Below, in pieces: positions 1 through 7,503 of a stretch of 64,000 nt of DNA (positions are counted from its first letter, which is position 1; every line of letters starts with the position of its first letter). Both the position numbers and the translations under genes were made by a program. Source of the stretch: CAXBCP01 sp047638395 (GTDB lineage Bacteria > Pseudomonadota > Alphaproteobacteria > MPNO01 > UBA830); assembly GCA_047638395.1 (NCBI GenBank), contig JBLIMV010000006.1:1-64000 (forward strand), written 5' to 3'. A model generated the notes under the pieces. That model saw only the letters and a program-made list of their open reading frames with translations, did no database searches and was not told where the DNA came from.

Positions 1-1
1 A

Positions 2-730
2 CAGCCACCGCCCCGCAGCCAAAACCAATTACCGCAAAAGCCAGGCCAGCCCCCGAATTCTGCTCACTACTTCGACCCCATTTATCGGCAGATTTTGCAA
101 CTAGGAGCCGAACTGGGCAAAAGCGGTCCATTACCGCAGGCGGGGAGACTTCTTAAACACTTTATCGGCGGCTCGGCAAAAACAATAAATCTTGGTCAAG
201 CTGAAGTTCGTAAAATGGGCCCGATGAAAAAACTCGAAAACACAATCCGAAAACATTATGTAAATCTGGAGTTCTCGGGAAACACACAAGGAGACCCCAA
301 TTACAATACGAGGCTCAAAAGCCTTAAAGACGGGGCTAGTTTTACGTACAGTTCTGAAAATAACGCGGCGATAAAGCAGAAAGACTTACCCGGTCTGTAT
401 CTCGGAGGCGATCATGATTTTGCGCTAGCGATCGGTCGAACCCAATTAAAGGGCAAAGCTAAATACACTGTGACCAGAAGGGGAAATACTATCCACATCG
501 TCGGGCAAATCGATTTCAACTGGAATGAAAAATACGACTTCAATAAGGGGGGATCAGAATCGTACTTACCCCGCCGCCTCCAAAAAACGCAAGGTGCAAA
601 GCCCTTCGACATTCGCGCAAATTGGAAACAGAACTTCAGCGGCACCGTCACGATCAAAAACGGCGTCCTGTCTAAGCCGAATATCACCTGGACCGATATT
701 TCACCACCTTCCTCTTCGAGCCCTCCCTAA
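2..730 (+). CDS. C-terminal part of an unrecognised protein, 5' end outside window
   Basis: The frame is open from the first bases of the window to the TAA at 728-730, so this is the tail of a longer protein; the TTG at 95 is probably internal. The first ~20 visible residues are rich in Pro and Gln, like a linker. The remaining ~200 look like a compact, beta-rich domain (alternating hydrophobic/polar stretches around TVTRRGNTIHIVG) with a KYDFN motif near residue 150 and a Pro/Ser tail. A YDFN motif after beta strands also occurs in colicin-M-type lipid II hydrolases, but the downstream His-Arg pair of that family is not present here. Base composition is more AT-rich than neighbouring genes, which suggests transfer. 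It ends tail-to-tail with the Rieske gene, overlapping by 4 nt. Function unknown. Confidence 0.6.
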   Translation, partial: QPPPRSQNQLPQKPGQPPNSAHYFDPIYRQILQLGAELGKSGPLPQAGRLLKHFIGGSAKTINLGQAEVRKMGPMKKLENTIRKHYVNLEFSGNTQGDPNYNTRLKSLKDGASFTYSSENNAAIKQKDLPGLYLGGDHDFALAIGRTQLKGKAKYTVTRRGNTIHIVGQIDFNWNEKYDFNKGGSESYLPRRLQKTQGAKPFDIRANWKQNFSGTVTIKNGVLSKPNITWTDISPPSSSSPP

Positions 731-2040
731 CCCAAGCGCCCCGCCCATTCCCGCCAAAAAGCAAAAAACGGCGTCTCCACTTCGCGTCCGGGATTGCTGT
801 TCAGCGGGGTGACGCCAAGCTCCATCGCCGCGTCATCCGCCCCCTCGACCAGTGTCTTGTGGCCAAGGGCAAGGTCGTTCCAGCCGTCTTCCAGTGCTTC
901 CGACCCGGTCTGCGCGCCTTCCATTGCCCGCACGTCGTCGGGCACGGCAAGGCTGGCGGGGAAAAAGAAATCCTCGTATTTGCGAATGCGGGCGCGGCGG
1001 GCATCCGGGTCTTCGTTCTTCGGCGCGATGCACCAGGTCTCTATCTCGGTCAGCCCGGCACTTATCGGCCGCCACACGCGGATACAGCTTGAGGCAACGT
1101 CGTTCAGCAGAAGGTTCGGAAATACCGTGACCGTGCGGCCGCGTTCCAGCATCCACTTCACCTTGCCGGCGGGATAACGCGCCAGCAGGGTATCGCGCTG
1201 GGGCCAGGACGGACCGGCCTCGGGGTTGCCGCGATCCGCCCAGTTGATCATATGGCCGTTGCCGACATCGTAGCCGCCGGAATTGATCTTCTCGAGGCTG
1301 AGAATGCGGCTCGCCTCTGTTTTGGCCATGCCGGAATCACCCTCCGGCGCCAGTGTTTCACGGTAACCGACAGTGGTGGCGAAATTCCGATGGACCGTCG
1401 CGACATGATAACCGTCTGTCGAATTTTCGGTCTGGAGCTTCCAGTTGGCTTCCATCATGTAACGGCTTTCACCGCGCAGAACTTCCATACCGTCCGGCGC
1501 CTGGTCGGTCATCAGATCGATAAACGGTATGGCGCCGCCGAGAAATTCTTCCAGCGGCGGCGCATCGGCGTCGAGACAGCCGAACAGGAATCCTTTGTAG
1601 GAGGCGAATTGTTCGATTGCATGCAGATCGGTGCCCATGCGGTCGAGGTCTTCGGGCCGGTAGGCCTCATCCCCGCCGCGGACCAGCGTGCAGGCGCCGT
1701 CGGCACTGAAACACCAGCCGTGATAGCGGCAGGTCAGCGTTTTTGCGGAGCCTGATGTCCGTCCCGTCAATCTGGATCCGCGATGGCTGCACACATCGTA
1801 AAAACAGCGGATATCATTGTCGCTGCCACGAATAACGAAGACCGGCTGCGTGCCAATCCGCGTCGCGACGTAATCGCCATGATTGGCAACCTGGCTCTCA
1901 TGACACAGATATAGCCATGTGCGGCCGAAAATCTCGGCCATTTCCTGCTCGAAGATCACGGGGTCGGTAAACGCGGCCCGGTGTACGCGAAATGTGTTTT
2001 CGTCCGGTCTGTCATCGACCAGTTCATGTGCCAACGCCAT
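727..2040 (-). CDS. Rieske non-heme iron oxygenase, large (alpha) subunit, benzoate-dioxygenase-like
   Basis: 437 aa, the normal length for a ring-hydroxylating oxygenase alpha subunit. The N-terminal Rieske [2Fe-2S] domain has Cys84-x-His86 (CSHRG) and Cys104-x2-His107 (CRYHGW). The catalytic mononuclear-iron domain has the D-x2-H-x4-H set in TDGYHVATVH (Asp209, His212, His217). The sequence around these residues (ENSTDGYHVATVH) is closest to the BenA/anthranilate-dioxygenase branch, so an aromatic or carboxylated substrate is likely but not shown. The beta subunit and reductase that such enzymes need are not in the window; an orphan alpha may be homomeric or use partners elsewhere. A terminator-like hairpin separates it from the upstream gene, so it is probably transcribed alone. 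Confidence 0.9.
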   Translation of the reverse strand: MALAHELVDDRPDENTFRVHRAAFTDPVIFEQEMAEIFGRTWLYLCHESQVANHGDYVATRIGTQPVFVIRGSDNDIRCFYDVCSHRGSRLTGRTSGSAKTLTCRYHGWCFSADGACTLVRGGDEAYRPEDLDRMGTDLHAIEQFASYKGFLFGCLDADAPPLEEFLGGAIPFIDLMTDQAPDGMEVLRGESRYMMEANWKLQTENSTDGYHVATVHRNFATTVGYRETLAPEGDSGMAKTEASRILSLEKINSGGYDVGNGHMINWADRGNPEAGPSWPQRDTLLARYPAGKVKWMLERGRTVTVFPNLLLNDVASSCIRVWRPISAGLTEIETWCIAPKNEDPDARRARIRKYEDFFFPASLAVPDDVRAMEGAQTGSEALEDGWNDLALGHKTLVEGADDAAMELGVTPLNSNPGREVETPFFAFWREWAGRLG

Positions 2041-2067
2041 ACGCTGCCCTGTTCCCCAAAATCAAAT

Positions 2068-2098
2068 CCGGCGGCCATCGTTTGTCGATGGCCGCCGG
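2068..2098 (-). terminator. Rho-independent terminator of the methyltransferase gene
   Basis: Perfect 13-bp stem (2068-2080 with 2086-2098, CCGGCGGCCATCG) and a 5-nt loop. On the minus strand it is followed by ATTTGATTTT. It lies 40 nt past the stop of the methyltransferase gene and before the Rieske start. Confidence 0.75.
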
Positions 2099-2137
2099 TC
2101 TGTCAAGCGGGCGCGAAATCACGCAGGTTCGGGGGGG

Positions 2138-2635
2138 CTAGAACCAGCGGGGCACAGCCTGCCTGTAGGCGAGATAGGAATCACCAAATTTACATTCGAG
2201 GTAGTCTTCCTCGCGCAGCACCGCCCCGAAATGCAGAACGGCAACCAGGACTGGCAGCAGCGCGACGACAGCCGGCGCGTTGGCGATCACCCCGATACCG
2301 GTATAGATCAGCAACAATGCGATATAGATCGGATTTCGGGTGCTCGCATAAGGCCCGTCAGCGACAATCCCGTCGGTTGACCGCCAGGTATCGACCGGTG
2401 TGCCGACGGCCCGAAAGCGCCGCATCGCGGCCGCCATCAGGGCAATACCGCCGATCAACAGCCCAGCCCCACCGAGATACTGTACGGGCTCATACAGAAA
2501 TGGCGCCAACATGAACTGATCGAGCACGAAACCTGCTGCCAGAAATGCCAGCACGATCCGGGGTGGTCGCGCAATCACGTTCGGGCTGTCCTGATACACG
2601 TCGAAATCTTCAAACGGGTCTGAATATCTTTCCAT
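2138..2635 (-). CDS. isoprenylcysteine carboxyl methyltransferase-like (ICMT/PEMT) membrane protein
   Basis: 165 aa with about four hydrophobic segments. The C-terminal half carries the signature of the ICMT/phospholipid-methyltransferase family: an R-N-P-I-Y motif (STRNPIYIALLL) followed some 40 residues later by EEDYLECKFGDSYLAYR, the acidic/aromatic region that closes the SAM pocket. Bacterial members of this family methylate small or lipidic substrates that are mostly unknown, so no substrate is proposed. It stands alone between the Spy-like gene and the Rieske gene, and is followed by its own terminator. Confidence 0.8.
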   Translation of the reverse strand: MERYSDPFEDFDVYQDSPNVIARPPRIVLAFLAAGFVLDQFMLAPFLYEPVQYLGGAGLLIGGIALMAAAMRRFRAVGTPVDTWRSTDGIVADGPYASTRNPIYIALLLIYTGIGVIANAPAVVALLPVLVAVLHFGAVLREEDYLECKFGDSYLAYRQAVPRWF

Positions 2636-2650
2636 CTTTCCCTCCTGTGC

Positions 2651-2721
2651 CCCCTAACCCCTCTCCCGTCGTGGGAGAGGGGCCTGAGGTTCGCGTGGTT
2701 AGGCGTTAGGGTTGGGGTTAG
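2651..2721. repeat. REP-like palindrome with nested hairpin
   Basis: A perfect 10-bp stem, CCCCTCTCCC (2658-2667) with GGGAGAGGGG (2673-2682) around a GTCGT loop, is flanked by an outer imperfect pair CCCTAACCCC (2652-2661) and GGGGTTAG (2714-2721). This shape is typical of dispersed extragenic palindromes in GC-rich proteobacteria. It lies just past the 3' end of the Spy-like gene and may also protect or terminate that mRNA. Only one copy is in the window, so dispersal cannot be judged here. Confidence 0.5.
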
Positions 2722-3254
2722 TGACGTCCGCCACCGCGGCGGATCATCTTGTCGAGTGCAGCCTGCTGCTTTTCATCCAGCGTCGCGTACAGCTTGTCGA
2801 AGGCGGGACGAACGGTCTGCACAACCTCGAGACCGGCAACGAGCATGGTCTCCATCCGGGCGAACTTGCCGGTGACCGTCTTCTGACTGTCATCGTCCTT
2901 CATTGCCGCGCAATGCTTGCCAATGGTTGTGCTGCCATCGCGCAGAGCGGTCGCAAGGCCATCCCAGGCGGTTTTCTGTTCGCCCTTGAAGGTGAAGAAC
3001 GCCTCGGCGAAACTGATCGCATCCTCGACCTTCTCGGCGCGGCGGTCGCTGCAGATCATCCGCATACCGTAGCGTCCACCACGGTGATGACCCCGATAAC
3101 CGCCGCCGTGTCCGCCGGATGCCATCGCCGACGAGATCAGTTCAAGCTTGGCCGTATTCATGGTGTGCGGAGCGATACCTGAAAAAGCGAAGGTGGCGCC
3201 GCCGATACCGACGACTGCGACCGTTCCGAGCAGGATTTTCATTGTACGTGACAT
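2718..3254 (-). CDS. Spy/CpxP-like (LTxxQ family) periplasmic protein
   Basis: 178 aa from the ATG at 3254, chosen because GGAG lies 6 nt before it; an in-frame ATG at 3266 overlaps that ribosome site. The N-terminus is a signal peptide (MKILLGTVAVVGIGGATFAF). A His/Gly/Arg-rich stretch (GGHGGGYRGHHRGGRYG), which could bind metal, is followed by an all-helical region ending in TLDEKQQAALDKM, the LTxxQ-type motif of the Spy/CpxP chaperone family. Members are periplasmic stress chaperones or sensors. It is divergent from a response regulator/sensor pair, the same arrangement as E. coli cpxP-cpxRA, which suggests it is target and feedback partner of that pair (inference). Confidence 0.8.
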   Translation of the reverse strand: MSRTMKILLGTVAVVGIGGATFAFSGIAPHTMNTAKLELISSAMASGGHGGGYRGHHRGGRYGMRMICSDRRAEKVEDAISFAEAFFTFKGEQKTAWDGLATALRDGSTTIGKHCAAMKDDDSQKTVTGKFARMETMLVAGLEVVQTVRPAFDKLYATLDEKQQAALDKMIRRGGGRH

Positions 3255-3358
3255 GTTTTTCTCCATCTGTTGAAGCGCCTATTGGGGGAAGTGCGGCGCC
3301 GACCAACCGAACATAAGAACGCCCTGTAACACCTGCATGTCTCGCAAACCGCGATTTT

Positions 3359-3401
3359 GTAACGTTCAGTAACAGTTCCTCCCCCTGTAACACTCCGTTA
3401 C
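3359..3401. promoter_or_regulatory. putative response-regulator boxes, GTAAC-N5-GTAAC type
   Basis: GTAAC occurs at 3359-3363 and 3369-3373, exactly 10 bp apart (GTAAC-GTTCA-GTAAC), and again at 3387-3391 followed by the inverted form GTTAC at 3397-3401, also 10 bp apart. A further GTAAC lies at 3326-3330. One-turn spacing is what OmpR-family dimers bind, and the E. coli CpxR box is GTAAA-N5-GTAAA. The boxes lie in the intergenic region between the CpxP-like gene and the regulator. A TATATT at 3435-3440 places a start site about at the regulator's ATG (3447), so that mRNA may be leaderless. Confidence 0.6.
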
Positions 3402-3446
3402 AAAAAACCATCCCGTCCGTGGGAAAACCCCGCTTATATTGACGTC

Positions 3447-4169
3447 ATGAACGAGACTGCCGCACATATCCTCGTCGTCGATGACGACCGTGAAATCCGC
3501 GACCTCACCGCGCGGTTTCTGCGCAAGCACGGCTTTCGCGTGGATGATGCGGCCAATGGCAAGGAGATGGATGCCCATCTGGCCGATGGCAATTTCGATC
3601 TGATCGTGCTCGACCTGATGATGCCGGGCGAAGACGGCTTGTCGATCTGCCGGCGTCTCCGCGCCGATACGGCCATTCCTATCATCATGCTCACTGCTCT
3701 GGGCGAAGAGACCGACCGGATCGTCGGGCTGGAGATGGGCGCGGACGACTATCTGCCGAAACCGTTCAACCCGCGCGAATTGCTCGCCCGGATAAAGGCC
3801 GTGTTACGCCGCGGTGGAGATTTTCGCAGCCCGCTGCCTGTATCGGGCCGACAGCTCATGTTCGAAGGGTGGACGCTTGATCTGACAAAACGTGAGCTGC
3901 GCGATCCGGAAGGCGCACTTGTCTCGTTGACTGCCGGCGAGTTCGACCTGCTTGTCTCACTGGCCGAACGCCCACAACGCGTGCTCAGCCGGGATGCCCT
4001 GCTGGATCTGACACGGGGCCGGGAAGCGGGCGCGTTCGATCGATCGGTCGATGTCCAGCTCAGCCGCCTGCGCCGCAAGATCGAGCCCGACCCCAAGGAT
4101 CCGACCCTTATCAAAACGGTACGCGGCGGCGGTTACATGTTTACCGCAACCGTCGAAGCGAAGGGTTAG
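3447..4169 (+). CDS. OmpR-family response regulator (CpxR-like position)
   Basis: 240 aa. The receiver domain (about 7-120) has the acidic pocket Asp12-Asp13, phospho-acceptor Asp56 in LIVLDLMMPGEDG, and the Lys of LPKPFNPREL. A winged-helix DNA-binding domain follows (about 145-235), with AGEFDLLVSLAERPQRVLSR and the recognition-helix region VDVQLSRLRRKIEPDP. It precedes a sensor kinase by 9 nt and is divergent from a Spy/CpxP-like gene. It has no Shine-Dalgarno sequence, and the predicted -10 fits a leaderless message. It probably binds the GTAAC boxes upstream and regulates itself and the periplasmic protein (inference). Confidence 0.92.
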   Translation: MNETAAHILVVDDDREIRDLTARFLRKHGFRVDDAANGKEMDAHLADGNFDLIVLDLMMPGEDGLSICRRLRADTAIPIIMLTALGEETDRIVGLEMGADDYLPKPFNPRELLARIKAVLRRGGDFRSPLPVSGRQLMFEGWTLDLTKRELRDPEGALVSLTAGEFDLLVSLAERPQRVLSRDALLDLTRGREAGAFDRSVDVQLSRLRRKIEPDPKDPTLIKTVRGGGYMFTATVEAKG

Positions 4170-4178
4170 TGTCTGATT

Positions 4179-5681
4179 ATGGCGCGTAGAGACAGGCACT
4201 CCAAAGACGGGCACTCCAAAGACGGGCACTCCAAAGACGGGCGCACCAAAGACGGGCGCACGCATGATTCAGACATGAACCATCGATCCGGTCGGTGGCG
4301 CAGATTGTGGCCGTCGACAATCGCCGGCCGTCTGACCCTGGTGATCGTCAGTATTCTGATCATCGCCATGTGGGCCAGCGCCGCCGCCTATGTACGGGAC
4401 CGGGCGCAGACGACATTTCAATTGTTTTCAGTCTCCGTCGCGGACCGCGTGGGCGTCATTGTCCCATTGCTCGAACAAACACCCGTCTCAGAGCGTGACA
4501 ACCTGCTGCGCGCGCTGAACAGTCCCACATTATGGATTGGCGTAACCGATGGGCGCCACCCGCGCATACCACCGGTGTGGCGCCCTAACCGACACCTTGA
4601 GGAAGAAGTGCAGGAGGTCCTGCCCGATCTTGGTGAGCGGCGCATGATTGTCCGCCGCCTGAACCGCTGGGACCGTGGCGACCGCGCCGCGCCGCCGATG
4701 CCCGGGCGGCGACCTGCCCCGCCCGACCTGCTGAACAGCCGTGTAAAAGTTCTCGTCGCGGTCGCGCTAAATACCGGCGGCTGGGTCCATTTTGTCGGAT
4801 CGACCGATACGACATCGTTGCGCTGGGCCGTTCGCATCATCTTCTGGATCGCGATGTCCACGGCGTTGATCATCATCATTTCTTTCTGGGCGGTCCACCG
4901 GATGACACGCCCGTTGCGCAACTTCGCCGATGCCGCCGAACGGATCGGTCTCGACGTTCGCTCGCCGGCCTTGCCGGAACAAGGTTCCCGCGAACTGCGC
5001 AATGCAACGCGCGCCTTTAATCTGATGCAGGAACGCCTGCGCCGTTTCGTTGACGACCGCACCATGATGCTGGCCGCGATCAGCCATGATCTGCGCACCA
5101 TGCTGACGCGTCTGAAACTCCGTGCCGAGTTTATTGAGGACACGGAACAACAGGCCAAGGCGATTTCCGATCTGGACGAAATGCAGGCAATGCTCGATTC
5201 CACACTCGCTTTTGCCCGTGACGATGCCGCAGAAGAACCCCGGACCCAGACCGACCTCGCCGCTCTGGTCCAAAGCCTGTGCGACGACATGGCGGATGCC
5301 GGACAGCCCGTGGCCTGCCTGACTCACGGCCGTCTGACATATATCTGCGCACCCGGCGCCATCAAACGGACTGTTCAGAATATTGTCGTGAATGCGATCA
5401 AATATGGCGTCTCCGCCGCGGTTGAAGTCCGTGAAGAAGCGGACCGGATCGATATTGCCGTGACGGATTCCGGCCCCGGGATACCCGCCGACCTGCGCGA
5501 AGATGTATTTCGCCCGTTTTACCGGCTCGAGACCTCACGCAACCGGGAAACCGGGGGCTCGGGGCTCGGCCTCGCTGTTGCCCGATCAATTGCCCGGCGG
5601 CATGGTGGGGATATCGTGCTGGAAGACGCAGCAGACGGCGGCCTAACGGTAAGACTGTCGTTACCACATACGCCTATGTAG
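4179..5681 (+). CDS. sensor histidine kinase (EnvZ/CpxA type)
   Basis: 500 aa. A repeat-bearing cytoplasmic tail (1-48) is followed by TM1 (~50-72), a periplasmic sensor region (~73-215, Pro/Arg-rich around 160-185), TM2 (~216-239), HAMP (~240-292), a dimerisation/phosphoacceptor domain with His303 in ISHDLRT, and a GHKL ATPase domain with NIVVNAIKYG (N box), DSGPGIP (G1) and GGSGLGLAVAR (G2). It forms a two-gene operon with the regulator. The start at 4179 includes four 15-bp repeats; an alternative ATG at 4275 (MNHRSGRWRR) would skip them and still leave a complete kinase. The signal is unknown; the CpxP-like neighbour suggests envelope stress. Confidence 0.9.
   Translation: MARRDRHSKDGHSKDGHSKDGRTKDGRTHDSDMNHRSGRWRRLWPSTIAGRLTLVIVSILIIAMWASAAAYVRDRAQTTFQLFSVSVADRVGVIVPLLEQTPVSERDNLLRALNSPTLWIGVTDGRHPRIPPVWRPNRHLEEEVQEVLPDLGERRMIVRRLNRWDRGDRAAPPMPGRRPAPPDLLNSRVKVLVAVALNTGGWVHFVGSTDTTSLRWAVRIIFWIAMSTALIIIISFWAVHRMTRPLRNFADAAERIGLDVRSPALPEQGSRELRNATRAFNLMQERLRRFVDDRTMMLAAISHDLRTMLTRLKLRAEFIEDTEQQAKAISDLDEMQAMLDSTLAFARDDAAEEPRTQTDLAALVQSLCDDMADAGQPVACLTHGRLTYICAPGAIKRTVQNIVVNAIKYGVSAAVEVREEADRIDIAVTDSGPGIPADLREDVFRPFYRLETSRNRETGGSGLGLAVARSIARRHGGDIVLEDAADGGLTVRLSLPHTPM
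4196..4259 (+). repeat. 15-bp tandem repeat at the kinase 5' end
   Basis: Three identical copies of gcactccaaagacgg (4196-4210, 4211-4225, 4226-4240), then a variant copy (4241-4255) and a partial one. In the kinase frame they read as HSKDG repeats. The period is a multiple of three, so copy-number change would keep the frame. Confidence 0.9.
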
Positions 5682-5766
5682 GAGTTGCATAGGCCGACCT
5701 CTGGCTAAAAAAACCCTTAGACGTTAAACCTTTTCCCAATAAATACGATGACGGGGAGAAGGTGAA

Positions 5767-7314
5767 ATGAGTAGCTCGGCCATTAAGCGCAATCCGGCGG
5801 TGTTTGGCGATCTGCGCGGGTGGATAGACGCCCTGCGCGACGCCGACGAACTTGCTGAAATCACTGGCGAAGTCGACTGGGACGTCGAACTTGGCAATAT
5901 CATCCGGATGATGCAGGGCAGCGGCGACGGCCCCGCCTTCCTGTTCAATAACATCAAAGATTACAACGGCCCGGACGCGCTGTGCTCGCGCATGTTCACC
6001 GGCGGCCATGCAAGCTATTCGCGCATCGCGATGATGTTTGGCCTTGCGCCGGACACCCCGGCGCGCGAACTCGTCAGTATCTGCCGCACGATCTTCCAGG
6101 AGCGGATAGAGCCGCGCAACGTCAATGACGGCCCGGTCAAAGACAACATCATCATGGGTGATGATATTGACCTACTGAAATTTCCAATCCCCAAGTGGAA
6201 CCGGCTCGACGGCGGGCGCTATGCGCTGACCTATGCCGGTTGTGTCACCAAGGATCCGGAATCCGGTATCCATAATGTTGGTATCTATCGCGGTATGGTC
6301 GGCGGCCCGGCCGAAATACCGGTCCTGTTGTGGCGCGCCCAGCACTGGGGTGGCCATTTCTCCAAGCATCAGCAATCCGGCGAGGAAATGCCGGTCGCTT
6401 ATGTCATCGGCTGGGAACCGTCGCTGGGCTTTACGGCCGGTGCGCCGGTACCGCGGGCGATTTCTGAATATGACGTCATGGGCGCCATCCGCGGCGAGCC
6501 GGTAGATCTGATCGACTGTGAAACGGTCCCGCTCAAGGTACCAGCCAACGCCGAAATCGTGATCGAAGGCTGGATTTCAACAGATCCGTCAACTTTCACC
6601 GAAGAAGGCCCTTACGCCGAATTCACCGGTTTCTATGCGCCGGAAAGGTCCAAAAAACACACCACGCGAGTCACCGCGATCACCCACCGGGATGACCCGA
6701 TCTATCGCGGCACTGTTGAAGGCGCGATCCCGGGCAGCATCGGCGAAAACCCGATCATGAGCTCGATCCACCGGTCTGCGGTAGCGTGGAATGCGCTGGA
6801 AAGCGCCGGCGTTCCCGGTGTTGTCGATGTGTTCGGCCACCCGATCCAGGCAGCGGTAAACCTGAACGTCTCAATCGAACAGACCTATCGGGGACAGGCC
6901 AAGCAGGTCGCCGCGGCGCTGTGGGGCGATTCATCGTCACACGTTCGCTACAAGCACGTCACCGTCGTCGATGCAGATATCGACGTTCACGACTATGAAG
7001 CCGTCGACTGGGCAGTTGCCTGGCGAGTCGCCGCCGGCGAGGGCGACATTGTCATCTATCCCGGAAACTGGGGTGCCGGGCTCGACCCCAGTGTGCGCCG
7101 GCGTGACGCCAACGTGCACCTGTTCGGTACGGGTAAATGGGCGCGCGTGCTGACCGATGCCACGATCAATCTGGATTACGAGCCGGAACGTAATGGCGAC
7201 CGCTACCCGCCTACTGTCCGGCCAAGCGTTGATGACATGAAAAGCGTCGAGGCACGTTGGCAAACCCTCGGAATGAGCGGCAAGTGGAAACAAAAACTGT
7301 CTTCATCAGATTGA
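5767..7314 (+). CDS. UbiD-family prFMN-dependent decarboxylase (first of tandem pair)
   Basis: 515 aa, full length for the UbiD/Fdc family. Residues known from A. niger Fdc1 can be placed by spacing: Asn170 and Arg175 in NVGIYR, Gln192-His193 in AQHWG, Glu234 in ISEYDVMG, and the catalytic Glu280/Glu285 in EGPYAEFTG. The enzyme should therefore bind prenylated FMN and reversibly (de)carboxylate an aromatic or alpha,beta-unsaturated acid; the substrate cannot be read from sequence. A ribosome site (ggggagaagg) precedes the ATG. It is followed after 189 bp by a paralogue. No UbiX (prFMN synthase) is in the window. Confidence 0.93.
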   Translation: MSSSAIKRNPAVFGDLRGWIDALRDADELAEITGEVDWDVELGNIIRMMQGSGDGPAFLFNNIKDYNGPDALCSRMFTGGHASYSRIAMMFGLAPDTPARELVSICRTIFQERIEPRNVNDGPVKDNIIMGDDIDLLKFPIPKWNRLDGGRYALTYAGCVTKDPESGIHNVGIYRGMVGGPAEIPVLLWRAQHWGGHFSKHQQSGEEMPVAYVIGWEPSLGFTAGAPVPRAISEYDVMGAIRGEPVDLIDCETVPLKVPANAEIVIEGWISTDPSTFTEEGPYAEFTGFYAPERSKKHTTRVTAITHRDDPIYRGTVEGAIPGSIGENPIMSSIHRSAVAWNALESAGVPGVVDVFGHPIQAAVNLNVSIEQTYRGQAKQVAAALWGDSSSHVRYKHVTVVDADIDVHDYEAVDWAVAWRVAAGEGDIVIYPGNWGAGLDPSVRRRDANVHLFGTGKWARVLTDATINLDYEPERNGDRYPPTVRPSVDDMKSVEARWQTLGMSGKWKQKLSSSD

Positions 7315-7331
7315 CGGAAGACAACGCCAGT

Positions 7332-7374
7332 CATGCGCTTTGCACATAGCACGATGATATGCACGAAGCGCATG
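7332..7374. repeat. inverted repeat between the two ubiD-like genes
   Basis: CATGCGCTT (7332-7340) pairs with AAGCGCATG (7366-7374), and an inner TGCA/TGCA pair (7341-7344, 7360-7363) continues the stem apart from a CG bulge. No T-tract follows, so it is not a standard terminator. It may be an operator or an RNA-stability element between the paralogues. Confidence 0.55.
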
Positions 7375-7503
7375 GCGATATGAAACACCGGTATTTGACT
7401 TCAATGCCGGGTGCCGCAGAAACTGCGGCAGAATTTGGATACAAGACGGCACGCACGGGAACAATCTCCGCGCGCCATGCACAGATCAGGGAGCTGACCT
7501 ATT

